A stretch of DNA of 64,000 bases, taken from Pacificimonas aurantium (GTDB taxonomy: Bacteria > Pseudomonadota > Alphaproteobacteria > Sphingomonadales > Sphingomonadaceae). The DNA lies in NCBI RefSeq assembly GCF_020092905.1, contig NZ_JAGSGB010000003.1, positions 1-64,000 on the forward strand, in the 5' to 3' direction. Below, in pieces: positions 43,969 through 53,606 of the stretch. The notes under the pieces were generated by a model, which made no database searches, was not told the DNA's origin, and saw only the letters and a program-made list of their open reading frames with translations. The translations under genes and the position numbers were made by a program. Every line of letters begins with the position of its first letter. The stretch's first letter is position 1.

Positions 43969-46900
43969 CCTCAGCCCCTTTGATGATCTTTCTCAGGCAG
44001 GAGAGGAGGTCGCTTTCGACGACCGGCTTGGCGAGAATGGGCGCGTCGATGTCTTTCTCCACCAGGTTGCGATAGCCGGACACGAACAGGAAGGGCACAC
44101 CCTTGTCATGCAGCTTTCGCGCGAGATCGAGGCTCGTTTGCCCGGCGATGTTCACGTCGAGAACGGCTGCGTCGAGATCGTCGTCGAGATGGGCTTCGGC
44201 CTCGGGAAGGTTCGTAATCGGTCCCACCACGTCGCATCCCGCGTCAATCAGGATAGCTGAGTTGTTCTCCGCGATCAGCCATTCGTCATCGAGGACCATC
44301 ACCTTCCGGCCCTTCAGGTCCGGCAAGAGACCCCCGTCCTCGCCGCCCAGTTCAACCTGCTGCCGGCCACTTGTCGGGGGGACCGAGAGATGATGATCGG
44401 GCATGGTGATCGTCACGCACAGCCCCTCTTTCTGGAAGTCCTGCTCGATGTCCGCGCCGAGCTGGCTGGAGGCGATACGGTCGATTACCCGGGAGCCGAA
44501 GCCCTTCTTCCTTGGTTTCTTAACCGGGGGGCCGCCCCGCTCGCGCCAGTCGAGAACCAGCGTGGCAGCGCGAGGGTCGTGATGCCAGCGGACCCGGAGC
44601 TGTCCCTCGGGCACCGACAGCGCCCCATATTTGGCGGCATTTGTAGCCAGCTCATGAACCGCGAGAGAAAGGCTTTGCGCCGCCTCGGGTGTCAGCGAAG
44701 CACGCGCGCCTGAAATAAGTATGTTGGCACCTTGGCGCTGCTCGTACTGGCCAAGCTCGGTCTCCAGCAACTCGGCGAGATCGACTCCGTCCCATTTCCC
44801 TTCGCTGATCAGGCTGTGCGCCTTCGCCATGGCCTGAACGCGCTGGGTGAAGGTCTCGACGAACGACTGCAGGTCCGTCTGCTGGCGCGAGGAAATCTGG
44901 GCGACTGAAACGATGACCGACAGCATGTTCTTCACGCGGTGATCCAGTTCCCGCATGATCAGGTCCTGGCGCTCCTCCTGCTTGCGCCGGTCGGTGACGT
45001 CGAAATTCACCCCCATGATTTCCAGCGGGTCGCTGCCCGGGATGCGGGCGCCGCGCCCGGCAATCCAACGGATGTTCCCGGATGGCAGGACGATGCGGAA
45101 TTCCATTTCGAACGGTTCGCCGCGATCGACCGTACGCGTGTACGCTTCGCGAACCGGGCTGACGTCATCGGGATGGACCGCCGAGAAAAAGCCGTTCCCG
45201 CTCGCGGAGAAGGTTTCTGGGTCCTGGCCGAGAAGTTCCGGTAGTTTCCGATCCCATTCGGCCTCGTCGGTTTCCGGAATGTGCCGCCAGAACGCCAGAT
45301 CCGCGGCCCGGAAAGCGAGATCGCGACGCACCTTCTCTTCGACAGCTGTGCGTTCACGCGTGATCTGACCAATCGCGACCGCTAAAATATTCGCAGCCGA
45401 GCGGATGACGTTCAGATCGTCTCCATTGTACCGCTCCCGCTGCCGCGAATGGGCGCCGACAACACCCCAGGCACGACCATCGATCAGGATCGGCGCGCTG
45501 AGGCCTGCGCGAAGATTGTACCGCTTTAAGAGTTCCGGTGGCCCGAACCGCTTGTCCTCGGTGACATCTTCAGTCGCGACCGGACCATGGCGGGCTGTGT
45601 ATCCCGCTTGCGTTTCCGGAGAGTTCACTACCGTCGCATGGCCGATATCCGCGGGGTCCCATCCGATACCGGCGACGAGCGTAAATTCGTGGCCATCTTC
45701 GGAGAGGCGAAGGATCTTGACCCCGTCGGCTTCGAACAGGCGGTGCAAAGGACGAAGCAGACCGGGGTAAAGGTCCTCCATCGAGCGGGCCAGAAGCGCA
45801 GCTTCGCCCATCTCGGCTATGGCCGACTGCTGCCGCTCCCGTAGCGCCAGTTGGCGGGTGGCCAGTGCCATGTTGGTGATGTCGTTATAGGTGATCACGA
45901 CGCCCTCAATGCGATCCTGGGCCCCGCGATAGGGCTGGATACGGCGCAGGAACCAGGCGTCGCCGTTCAGAGCCGCCACTTCCCGTTCCATCGGTGTCAG
46001 CTGCGACAGAACCTTTTCGATATCTTGGTAGAGCTGCTCGTCCTCCACCTTCATTTTCAGGTCTGCCAGCGGACGCCCGACATCGCCGTCGCGAAGCTCG
46101 ACGACGGCATCGGACGCCGGTGTGAAACTGCGGATCCTATGTTCCACGTCCAGGAACAGAACGGCAAGCCGCGTGCTGTTGAGAAGGTTTTCCAGGTCGT
46201 TCGTCGTGCTTTCGACTTCGCGAACCTTTTCTTCCAGCTGACTATTTACAGTTACAAGTTCTTCGTTGAGCGACTGAAGTTCTTCGCGAGAGGTTTCCAG
46301 TTCTTCGTTCGTTGATTGAAGCTCTTCGTTTGCGGCTGTGGATTCCTCGTTCGCGGCCTTCAGTTCTTCGTTGCTGGTCTCCAGCTCCTCGACAGTCGTT
46401 TGAAGGTCTTCCTTTACGACGAGGAGTTCATGCTCCAGCCGGCCCAGATATTCGTCGTCGTCATTGGCAGGGTCCTGCTTTCCAGGCCGCTCGATCTCCG
46501 GCTCGCCGAAGCTTTCCTGGATGAAGGCACAGAGGAATAACGCCGGGTCGCTCGTTTCGCGAAGCCGCTCGATCTCGATCCGGTAGGGTTGCTCGTCACC
46601 CCGGCGAACGCCGCTCACTTCGGCCCTGCCGTCTCGGCTGTCTTCCGCGGCAGAAATCGCTTCCGTAAAACGCCGCCGAAGTCCTGCCGGCAGCAGGTGA
46701 ACCAGATTTTGCGTCGGCTCACCTTCCGGAACGATCAGGAAGTCGCGTACGTCGCCGTGAAAATACGCCACGTCGCCATCTGCCGAAACCGCTGCCGCCG
46801 GGGGAGAGTAACGGCGCAGAAGTCCGCGGCGGGTCGCCTCGCCGATATTGGCTGTCCGCGGCCTGCCAAATTCACCTTGATAGCTCTGAGTTGGCCGCGC

Positions 46901-48412
46901 GATCCGGCCGCCACCACCCGCCGGATGGGACGTCAGCTGGCTTGCGCGGCCCGGTCCTTGCTTGCGTTGATAGAGATGCGCTTTCTGGTCGACGGTCTTG
47001 AACAGCTTCTGTCGCTGCGACGTCGTTTCCGATGTGCCCAGAAGCAGGAAGCCGTCGTCCTCCAGTCCGAAGTGAAACACGTCGAACAGCCGCGCCTGCG
47101 TCGTGTTACTGAGGTAGATAAGCAGGTTGCGGCAGGACACCATCGACAGGCGGCTGAAGGGCGGGTCGGAGAGAAGATTATGTTCGGCGAAGACGACACG
47201 TTCCCGCAGCCGCTTCGCTACGCGATATCCCTTCCCTTCTGAGGTGAAGTAGCGCTTCAGCCGTTCCGGAGTCAGGTCCTGCTCTATGGCTGTGGGATAA
47301 GCGCCATGGCGCGCCGTTGCCACCGCCTCCGCATCGACATCGGTGGCGAAAATCTGCCAGCTGAGCCCCTCCTTGTTTTGCCGTCGGCAGGCCTCGTCAA
47401 GGAGGATAGCGAGCGTAAACGCCTCTTCGCCGGTAGACGCTGCCGGTACCCAGATGCGAATATGCTCGGCAGGGTCGGCCTTCGAGACCATCGGATCGAT
47501 GGCCCTCTCTCGTACGGCCGTCCAGACCTCGGGGTCCCGGAAGAAGCCGGTCACATTGATCAGAAGGTCGCCGGCAAGCTGTTGTAGCTCAGGTGGGGTC
47601 GAGCGCAGATAGGCGAGATAGTCGCCCATATCCGTAAATCTCAGAAGGCTGAGCCTGCGTAGTACGCGGCGCTCGATTGTCCCGCGTTTGTAAGAGGAGA
47701 AGTCGAGCCCCGCGCGGGCGCGCAGCAGAGCCGTGATGGAATTGAGATCGTTCGTCGAAATGGAATGCTCGCCATTCCCGTCGCGATGATCCTTGGCGAA
47801 GGACACGATCCTGTCGGCGATCGCAGCGATCGGCCCTACGAAGTCGACCGTGCCCATGGCGACCGCACTCGCAGGCATGCCGTCGTAGAGCGCCGTCTCG
47901 GGCGATTGGGCAGCTGTCAGCCCCCCCTCGGCGCGGATCTCGCGAAGGCCAAGTGACCCGTCGCTTCCGGTGCCGGACAGAACTACCCCGACGGCACGGG
48001 GGCCCAGCACGGTCGCCAGGGAGCGCATGAAATGATCTATGACAAGGCGCTTGTTGTCCGGTCCGTCGCGCGGCTCGATGAACAGGCCGCTGTCGACAAT
48101 GGTCAGCGCCTTGTCGGGGGGAAGGACGTAAACATGGTCGATGCAGATCGCCTGCCCATCCTCGGCGTCCTCCACCGGAATGGAGGAGACGCGTCCGAGA
48201 ATGTCGGACAAGCGGCTTTCATGGTCGGGTGCAAGATGCTGCAGAACCACGAAGGCCGCCCCGATGTCCGGTGGAATAGCCGAAAAGAAGTCTCTGAGCG
48301 CTTCCACGCCCCCGGCGGATGCACCTACGGCGACGACTGGAAATTTCGGTCCCGTCGAGTGTGCCGGGGCACGATCCGGTGCCGCGGCCCCGCTCGGATC
48401 TTCATCTGCCAT
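43955..48412 (-). CDS. CheB-CheR-PAS-GAF-PAS-HWE histidine kinase with receiver domain
   Basis: A 1485-residue signalling protein. In order: CheB methylesterase (~25-205; Ser32 in VGASAGG, His59, Asp151 in GTGSDG); CheR methyltransferase (~223-490; VPAASTGEEAFTLA and VSCRNLLIYL); a segment with strong coiled-coil (EELETSNEELKAANEE, ~655-750); a PAS domain; a GAF domain (LSAPILIDGRAWGVVGAHSR); a second PAS ending NFDVTDRR; an HWE-type kinase with H-box His1158 (ELDHRVKNML), N-box ELATNAAKYG and the WRE motif (DWRERGGPP); and a receiver with Asp1419 (AVLDVNIAG). It can methylate and demethylate proteins and run phosphotransfer. The signal is unknown; it overlaps the lone cheB gene. Confidence 0.92.
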   Translation of the reverse strand: MADEDPSGAAAPDRAPAHSTGPKFPVVAVGASAGGVEALRDFFSAIPPDIGAAFVVLQHLAPDHESRLSDILGRVSSIPVEDAEDGQAICIDHVYVLPPDKALTIVDSGLFIEPRDGPDNKRLVIDHFMRSLATVLGPRAVGVVLSGTGSDGSLGLREIRAEGGLTAAQSPETALYDGMPASAVAMGTVDFVGPIAAIADRIVSFAKDHRDGNGEHSISTNDLNSITALLRARAGLDFSSYKRGTIERRVLRRLSLLRFTDMGDYLAYLRSTPPELQQLAGDLLINVTGFFRDPEVWTAVRERAIDPMVSKADPAEHIRIWVPAASTGEEAFTLAILLDEACRRQNKEGLSWQIFATDVDAEAVATARHGAYPTAIEQDLTPERLKRYFTSEGKGYRVAKRLRERVVFAEHNLLSDPPFSRLSMVSCRNLLIYLSNTTQARLFDVFHFGLEDDGFLLLGTSETTSQRQKLFKTVDQKAHLYQRKQGPGRASQLTSHPAGGGGRIARPTQSYQGEFGRPRTANIGEATRRGLLRRYSPPAAAVSADGDVAYFHGDVRDFLIVPEGEPTQNLVHLLPAGLRRRFTEAISAAEDSRDGRAEVSGVRRGDEQPYRIEIERLRETSDPALFLCAFIQESFGEPEIERPGKQDPANDDDEYLGRLEHELLVVKEDLQTTVEELETSNEELKAANEESTAANEELQSTNEELETSREELQSLNEELVTVNSQLEEKVREVESTTNDLENLLNSTRLAVLFLDVEHRIRSFTPASDAVVELRDGDVGRPLADLKMKVEDEQLYQDIEKVLSQLTPMEREVAALNGDAWFLRRIQPYRGAQDRIEGVVITYNDITNMALATRQLALRERQQSAIAEMGEAALLARSMEDLYPGLLRPLHRLFEADGVKILRLSEDGHEFTLVAGIGWDPADIGHATVVNSPETQAGYTARHGPVATEDVTEDKRFGPPELLKRYNLRAGLSAPILIDGRAWGVVGAHSRQRERYNGDDLNVIRSAANILAVAIGQITRERTAVEEKVRRDLAFRAADLAFWRHIPETDEAEWDRKLPELLGQDPETFSASGNGFFSAVHPDDVSPVREAYTRTVDRGEPFEMEFRIVLPSGNIRWIAGRGARIPGSDPLEIMGVNFDVTDRRKQEERQDLIMRELDHRVKNMLSVIVSVAQISSRQQTDLQSFVETFTQRVQAMAKAHSLISEGKWDGVDLAELLETELGQYEQRQGANILISGARASLTPEAAQSLSLAVHELATNAAKYGALSVPEGQLRVRWHHDPRAATLVLDWRERGGPPVKKPRKKGFGSRVIDRIASSQLGADIEQDFQKEGLCVTITMPDHHLSVPPTSGRQQVELGGEDGGLLPDLKGRKVMVLDDEWLIAENNSAILIDAGCDVVGPITNLPEAEAHLDDDLDAAVLDVNIAGQTSLDLARKLHDKGVPFLFVSGYRNLVEKDIDAPILAKPVVESDLLSCLRKIIKGAEDDQG

Positions 48413-48431
48413 GGATGGGACTGTAGCGATC

Positions 48432-48638
48432 CTAAGACGAGGCGGCGAGTCGCTTTCCCTGTTTGGACTTCAAACGCGCGATGGCCTCGTCGTGCGACAA
48501 CCCCTGCGCCACGAGAAAAAGATGCTCTGCAAGTTCGAGGTGAATTTCACGGCACTTCGGCAGCTCTGCAGCTTCCGCTTTGGCCAAATGCGCCTGCGCA
48601 CGCCCCCGCAGATCGTATCGCTGAGTAGTTTGTTGCAT
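48432..48638 (-). CDS. Small helical hypothetical protein (68 aa)
   Basis: Starts MQQTTQRYDLRGRAQAHLAK and consists of charged, Ala/Glu/Leu-rich helices with no membrane segment. A strong ribosome-binding site (AAGGAGG) lies about nine bases upstream of the ATG, and the gene ends 20 bases before the large hybrid kinase gene on the same strand, so it is likely the first gene of that operon. No family recognised. The 120 bases upstream are AT-rich and should hold the promoter. Confidence 0.6.
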   Translation of the reverse strand: MQQTTQRYDLRGRAQAHLAKAEAAELPKCREIHLELAEHLFLVAQGLSHDEAIARLKSKQGKRLAASS

Positions 48639-48758
48639 ATCCCTAGCCCTCCTTGTTCCAAGATGACAAGTTGGGCCGAAAGAACATTCACAAATATTGC
48701 ACTTTGCTAGGAAAATTTTAGGCCGTACCGTGCGTTTCGATTCGGTGCCGTTATAAAC

Positions 48759-49472
48759 TCAAATGCTGACGAAGGCAGCGACATCACTGGCTTTTGATTC
48801 CGAAGTCTTACCTTCCTTCACAATTCGTCCGTCCCTCATCGCCGCAAATCGGTTGGCGAACCGCCAGACGAACTCAAGATACTGTTCCACGACGACGATT
48901 GTGAGCGAAAGCTCTCGGGCGGCATGGCGCAAGGCTTGCTCGATCTGGTCGACGACATTCGGCTGGATGCCCTCGGTCGGCTCGTCGAGGAGCAGGAGAC
49001 GGGGCGCCCCCGCAAGCGCGCGTCCGATGGCAAGCTGCTGCTGCTCGCCCCCGGAAAGAAAGCCCCCTTTTCGGTCCCGGACCTCATGCAGTTTCGGGAA
49101 AAGGTCGAAGATATAGTCTGGCACCCGCCGTCCGCGGGTGCGGGTTCCGCATGCGCTAAGACCCGCGTCCAGATTCTCAGCCACGCTGAGATGAGGAAAG
49201 ATGTGCCGGCCCTGCGGCACATAGCCTATTCCGGCGCGGGCACGGCGGTGGGAGGGCAGGGCGGTCATGTCCTGACCGCCAAGCAGAATCTGTCCGCCGC
49301 TGGCAGCCTGCACGCCAACGATCGTCTTCAGAAGTGTCGTTTTGCCGACGCCATTGCGGCCGATAAGGGCGAGGATGTCTTGCCCCGCGACGGCAAGGTC
49401 GATGTCCCACAGGACTCGGCTGCCCTCATAGCCGCTGCTGAGACCGCGAAGTTCGAGCAGGTCCGCGCTCAT
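48759..49472 (-). CDS. urtE: Urea ABC transporter ATP-binding protein UrtE
   Basis: A 237-residue ATPase of the branched-chain amino acid/urea importer class (LivF-like). Walker A GRNGVGKTTLLKT, signature FLSGGEQQQLAIGRALAGAP and Walker B RLLLLDEPTEGIQPN are all intact. QPN after the Walker B region and the YVPQGRHIFP Q-loop are typical of UrtE. It powers uptake together with UrtD on the inner face of the membrane. It is the last gene of urtABCDE and overlaps urtD by 4 bp. Confidence 0.92.
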   Translation of the reverse strand: MSADLLELRGLSSGYEGSRVLWDIDLAVAGQDILALIGRNGVGKTTLLKTIVGVQAASGGQILLGGQDMTALPSHRRARAGIGYVPQGRHIFPHLSVAENLDAGLSACGTRTRGRRVPDYIFDLFPKLHEVRDRKGGFLSGGEQQQLAIGRALAGAPRLLLLDEPTEGIQPNVVDQIEQALRHAARELSLTIVVVEQYLEFVWRFANRFAAMRDGRIVKEGKTSESKASDVAAFVSI

Positions 49473-50215
49473 GCCGAATGACCGAGATAGACGGAGATGA
49501 CTTCGGGGTCTGCTCTGACCGCTTCCACGGAGCCCTGTTTGAGAAACCGTCCCTGATGCATGACGGTGACCGGGGCGGCCAGCTGCTCCACGAAGCTCAT
49601 ATCGTGATCGATGACAATGACGCTGCGCGTGTCGCCGAGGTCGCGGATGAGCTCGGCAGTCCTGCTGGTTTCGGCCGGACCCATTCCGGCCGTAGGTTCA
49701 TCGAGAAGAACGAGTTCGGCTCCCGTCGCCAGAACCATGCCGATCTCCAGCCACTGCTTTTCCCCATGGGCAAGCTCGCCGGCTTTGACCTCGGCACGGT
49801 CGGCCAGGCCGACACGCTCTAGGACGGCGTCCACGGAAGCCTGCTCCTCTGCGGGGATGCCTTTGCCGAATGCCTGCCACCATGACCGGTCGCGCCGCGC
49901 CGCCAGGGCAACATTCTCCCGCGCGGTGATCCCGGCAAGAATTCCGGGAGCTTGGAACTTGCGGCAGATGCCGCGCTCAACGATTGCCTGTTCTGATAGT
50001 CCGGTCAGGTCCTCTCCCCTGAACAGGACGCGGCCCGCCGCGGGACGAACCCGGCCGATGATGGCGTCGCAGAGCGTCGATTTGCCGGCACCGTTCGGCC
50101 CTATGACGACGCGCGTTTCTCCCTTGTCGAGAGTCATGCTGAAGGTATCGAGCGCCTTGAAGCCGTCGAAGTCCACGGTGATGCCGTCGACGGCGAGTAA
50201 GAGAGGCCCGCTCAT
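49469..50215 (-). CDS. urtD: Urea ABC transporter ATP-binding protein UrtD
   Basis: A 248-residue ATPase (LivG-like). Walker A GPNGAGKSTLCDA, Q-loop region GICRKFQAPGILAG, an unusual signature LAHGEKQWLEIGMVL typical of UrtD (AHGEKQWLEI), and Walker B ELVLLDEPTAGMGP. It pairs with UrtE to drive the importer. The 4-bp overlaps with urtC and urtE imply one transcript and coupled translation. Confidence 0.93.
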   Translation of the reverse strand: MSGPLLLAVDGITVDFDGFKALDTFSMTLDKGETRVVIGPNGAGKSTLCDAIIGRVRPAAGRVLFRGEDLTGLSEQAIVERGICRKFQAPGILAGITARENVALAARRDRSWWQAFGKGIPAEEQASVDAVLERVGLADRAEVKAGELAHGEKQWLEIGMVLATGAELVLLDEPTAGMGPAETSRTAELIRDLGDTRSVIVIDHDMSFVEQLAAPVTVMHQGRFLKQGSVEAVRADPEVISVYLGHSA

Positions 50216-51279
50216 CGCCTGGATACGCGCCGTGCGAGGCCTGCTACGCCGTTCGGAAGCAGCGTGACCGTGAGGATGAAGACCAGGCCGATCAGGTAGA
50301 GCCAGAGCTCAGGGAAGGCCGACGACACGCTGTCGCGTAGAATGTTGAGCGCTACTGCGGCAACCAGAGCCCCCGCCAGACTGTACCGCCCGCCGACCGC
50401 AGCCCAGATCACCATTTCGATCGAAGGCACCACTCCGACGAGTGCCGGAGATATATTGCCCGCGTGCATCGTGAAGAGGGCACCGCCCACTCCCGCAAGC
50501 ATCCCGGCAATGGCAAATGCCACGACCTTGAACGGGACCGGGTTGTAGCCGAGAAACCGAATGCGGTTCTCCGCGTCGCGCGCCGCCCGCAGGAGGTTGC
50601 CGAACCGCGTCGCCAGAAGCCAGCGAAGCCCGGCATAGCCAAGTGCGGCCAGGGCCAGAGTCGTCCAATAGAGGCCATCCCGGACTGTCTGGTCGGCAAG
50701 CGAGAGGCCGAAGAGCGACGGGAAGTTCGTCAGGCCGTTGAAGCCACCCGTCACGTCCTGCCGGCTGATCAGCAGCGTCGCAAAGGCAAGGGCGAGTGCC
50801 TGGGTGATAAGTGCGAAATAGACGCCGCTGACGCGCCGGTAGAACACGAGCCATGAGAACAGCGCCGCCAGAAGCGCGGGCAGAAGGAAGACTGCGAGTA
50901 TGGCGAAGACCGGGCTGGCAAACGGCTCCCACCACCATGGCAGCGCCTCCCGTCCGCTCCACATCATGAAGTCGGGAAGCTGCCCGTCGCCGGCGGCTGC
51001 AAGCTTCATGTGCATGGCCATGGCGTAGGCACCGATGCCGAAGAATACGCCCTGGCCCAGGCTGAGAATGCCGCCATGGCCCCAGATGAGTACGATGCCC
51101 ATGGCCAGGATGCCGAATGCCATGAACCGGCCGAGCAGACTGAGATTATATCCCGAGAGATAGAAGGGGGCTGCTGCGCCTAGCGCGAGCAGCAACCAGG
51201 GAAGAAGCGCCATTGCCCGGCGGCGCCAGGCGCGGTCTCCATCCGCAGCCGGAACCTGCGACGTCACGGCGTCACTCAT
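50212..51279 (-). CDS. urtC: Urea ABC transporter permease UrtC
   Basis: About 355 residues from ATG 51279 (MSDAVTSQVPAADGDRAWRR), with about ten membrane segments. Family features include NLSLLGRFMAFGILAMGIVL, GHGGILSLGQGVFFGIGAYA and the inner-membrane ATPase-contact loop RAARDAENRIRFLGYNPVPF. It forms the channel with UrtB. The longer frame to 51375 lies inside urtB and is not needed. It overlaps urtB by 8 bp and urtD by 4 bp. Confidence 0.92.
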   Translation of the reverse strand: MSDAVTSQVPAADGDRAWRRRAMALLPWLLLALGAAAPFYLSGYNLSLLGRFMAFGILAMGIVLIWGHGGILSLGQGVFFGIGAYAMAMHMKLAAAGDGQLPDFMMWSGREALPWWWEPFASPVFAILAVFLLPALLAALFSWLVFYRRVSGVYFALITQALALAFATLLISRQDVTGGFNGLTNFPSLFGLSLADQTVRDGLYWTTLALAALGYAGLRWLLATRFGNLLRAARDAENRIRFLGYNPVPFKVVAFAIAGMLAGVGGALFTMHAGNISPALVGVVPSIEMVIWAAVGGRYSLAGALVAAVALNILRDSVSSAFPELWLYLIGLVFILTVTLLPNGVAGLARRVSRR

Positions 51280-52162
51280 CGAGTGCGCGAGAGCGGATGG
51301 ATATGACGCCCTGCGGCCTGACCTGGATGAAGATGATGACGAACAGGAGCAGCAGCATCTGGGCGGCGCTGACATCCACCACGGTCTGCGCGAGCGCCGA
51401 GAAAAGGCCGAGGAGGAGTGCCGCTACCGTCGTTCCGAGAACGCTGCCGAGGCCGCCCATGATAACGACGAGAAAGGCGGGAACGATGTAACTCTGGCCG
51501 ACGCTAGGGGTGACCGGACCCAGCAGGGCGAGAACGACGCCGGCCAGGCCGGCAATGCCTGTTCCTAGAGCGAAGACGACGAGGTCGACCCTGCCGGCGT
51601 CGATACCGGTTGCGCCCGCCATCATGCGGTCCTGGTTGACCGCGCGGACCGTCAGGCCGATCCGCGTGCGCCGAATGAGGAGGGCAAGCGCGCCGAGAAC
51701 GAGGATGGTCACCAGAATGATGAACAGGCGGGCGGACGGAATGACGACAGCGCCGAACTGCAGGCTGTCATTGAGCCAGTCGGGTGCGCGGACCTCGACG
51801 CCGATGGCGCCGAATATGTCGCGCGCCGCCTGCTGCAGGATCAGGCTGACGCCCCACGTCGCCAGCAGCGTATCGAGGGGGCGATTCATCAGGCGGCGGA
51901 TAAGGCTTAGCTGGATGAGCGCGCCCATCGCTGCCGCCCCGACGAAGGCCACGGGGATCGCGAGGAGAATGCCCGGAGCGCCCGGCACCCAGATGAGCGT
52001 CAGATAGGCGAGGTAGCCGCCCAGCATCAGCATTTCGCCATGCGCCATGTTGATGACACGCATCAGCCCGAAGCTAAGCGCCAGGCCGAGCGCTGCCAGC
52101 AGATAGATGCTCGCGACGCTGATCCCATTGAACAGCTGGTTGAGAAGTAGAGCCGCGTCCAT
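51272..52162 (-). CDS. urtB: Urea ABC transporter permease UrtB
   Basis: A 296-residue permease (LivH-like) starting MDAALLLNQLFNGISVASIY, with the NMAHGEMLMLGGYLAY motif of this family and the cytoplasmic coupling loop VRAVNQDRMMAGATGIDAGR. It forms the transmembrane path with UrtC. Some UrtB proteins carry a long N-terminal extension; this one does not. It lies 23 bases after urtA and overlaps urtC by 8 bp. Confidence 0.92.
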   Translation of the reverse strand: MDAALLLNQLFNGISVASIYLLAALGLALSFGLMRVINMAHGEMLMLGGYLAYLTLIWVPGAPGILLAIPVAFVGAAAMGALIQLSLIRRLMNRPLDTLLATWGVSLILQQAARDIFGAIGVEVRAPDWLNDSLQFGAVVIPSARLFIILVTILVLGALALLIRRTRIGLTVRAVNQDRMMAGATGIDAGRVDLVVFALGTGIAGLAGVVLALLGPVTPSVGQSYIVPAFLVVIMGGLGSVLGTTVAALLLGLFSALAQTVVDVSAAQMLLLLFVIIFIQVRPQGVISIRSRALDE

Positions 52163-52185
52163 GCCGCTGGCCGCCTCCGGCCTCC

Positions 52186-53421
52186 TCAGACCTCGCAGCT
52201 CTGATCGGGAAAGGCGAGCGGGTCATAGGGCTGAGGATCGATGGGTGTGCCGGAATCGGACACGATTTCGAACTGGCCGTCAGAACCCAGTTTTCCGACA
52301 TAGGCCGTCTGCACGAGACTGCCATTGGGGGCGAAATTCACTTCGCCCATCGGGGTCGGAATCCCGCCAAGGTCCCTGGCGGCCTCGCGAACCTCTGCGG
52401 GATCGAAGCTGCCGGCCTTCTCGACCGCCGCCTTCCAGGCGTACACGTTCAGATAGCCGTGAACCATCGGATCGGTGATGGCCGCATCCTCGCCATAGGC
52501 CTCCTGGTAGGCGCCGACGAAGGACTGGTTCGCCTCGTCGGGCATCGACTGGAAATAGTTCCAGGTCGCGTAGCTGCCCTCGACCAGCTCGGTTCCCATG
52601 GCCTGCGCTTCCTGCTCTCCGATCGAGAAGGACATGACCGGAAGTTCGGACGGCGGCATGCCCGCAGCCTGCATCTGCTTGAAGAAGGCCACATTGCTGT
52701 CGCCGTTCAAGGTATTGAAGATGATGTCCGGGTCGGCGGACCGGATGCGGGAGATCACGCCGCTGAAGTCGGTCCCGCCGAGGGGGACATAAGCTTCTCC
52801 AGCCAGCTCGAGTCCGCGATCCTCCAGATGCTTCTTGAGGATGAGGTTGGCCGTGCGGGGGAAGACATAATCCGAGCCGACGAGGAAATAGCTCTCATAT
52901 CCTTCCTCTTCGGCCCAGCCGAGGGCGGGCAGGATCTGCTGGTTGGGCTGGGCGCCCGAATACATGATGTTCGGGGAGCACTCGTTGCCTTCGAACTGGA
53001 CCGGGTACCAGAGCAGGTTCTGGGTCCGTTCGAATACCGGCAGCATCGCCTTGCGGCTGGCGGACGTCCAGCCGCCGAACACAGTTGCCACCTCCTCGTC
53101 CTCGATCAGCTTCTGTGCCTTCTGGGCAAAAGTCGCCGGTTCGGAGGCCCCGTCCTCCACGACGGCGACGATCTCCCGGCCAAGGACGCCGCCATTGTCG
53201 TTGATCTGTTCGATCGCGAGTTCGGTTGCGTTTTTCACCGTGATCTCGCTGATGGCCATGGTCCCGGTGAGCGACTGGAGAATGCCCACTTTCACGGCAT
53301 CTTCGGATATGGCGGCAGTCTCGCTCTCTTCCCCGCCGGAGCAGGCCGAAATGGCGAGGAGGGCCGCCGCAGTCCAGACAGCCGAAGACCGTTTGAATTT
53401 CTGTCGAAATCGGAATGCCAT
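52186..53421 (-). CDS. urtA: Urea ABC transporter substrate-binding protein UrtA
   Basis: About 411 residues from ATG 53421. A signal peptide ends in a possible lipobox (LLAISAC), so it may be a lipoprotein. Diagnostic UrtA stretches are VKVGILQSLTGTMAISEITV, VFGGWTSASRKAMLPVFERT, LLWYPVQFEGNECSPNIMYS and VGSDYVFPRTANLILKKHLE. It captures urea in the periplasm for UrtBCDE. Related FmdD-type proteins bind short amides, so specificity is not certain, but the urease genes 8 kb away favour urea. It heads the operon and diverges from the PPIase/HupE pair; the shared upstream region carries a TGACGT motif. Confidence 0.92.
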   Translation of the reverse strand: MAFRFRQKFKRSSAVWTAAALLAISACSGGEESETAAISEDAVKVGILQSLTGTMAISEITVKNATELAIEQINDNGGVLGREIVAVVEDGASEPATFAQKAQKLIEDEEVATVFGGWTSASRKAMLPVFERTQNLLWYPVQFEGNECSPNIMYSGAQPNQQILPALGWAEEEGYESYFLVGSDYVFPRTANLILKKHLEDRGLELAGEAYVPLGGTDFSGVISRIRSADPDIIFNTLNGDSNVAFFKQMQAAGMPPSELPVMSFSIGEQEAQAMGTELVEGSYATWNYFQSMPDEANQSFVGAYQEAYGEDAAITDPMVHGYLNVYAWKAAVEKAGSFDPAEVREAARDLGGIPTPMGEVNFAPNGSLVQTAYVGKLGSDGQFEIVSDSGTPIDPQPYDPLAFPDQSCEV

Positions 53422-53514
53422 AGCCTGCCCCCTTGCCAAGTCCTGCCGGCTTCCAGCCCATGGAAAGCCGAGCCTATGCCGAAAGGCTAGGTAGCGGGGT
53501 CCCGCCCGGGTTAT

Positions 53515-53535
53515 GCGTTAATTGACGTAGCTGAC
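53515..53535 (+). promoter_or_regulatory. TTGACGTAGCTGAC motif between urtA and the PPIase gene
   Basis: GCGTTAATTGACGTAGCTGAC (shown with its flank from 53515; core TTGACGTAGCTGAC at 53522-53535) resembles GCGTTTGACGTAAACTGAC before the ureohydrolase gene. It lies 94 bases from the urtA start and 72 from the PPIase start in the 185-base divergent region, so it could control both. Confidence 0.45.
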
Positions 53536-53606
53536 TTCGCCCCCGCGCGGACGGTAGTGTCGTCGGGGAATGGCAGGAAACGGCGCGAGCAGCCGTGGGG
53601 GACAGC

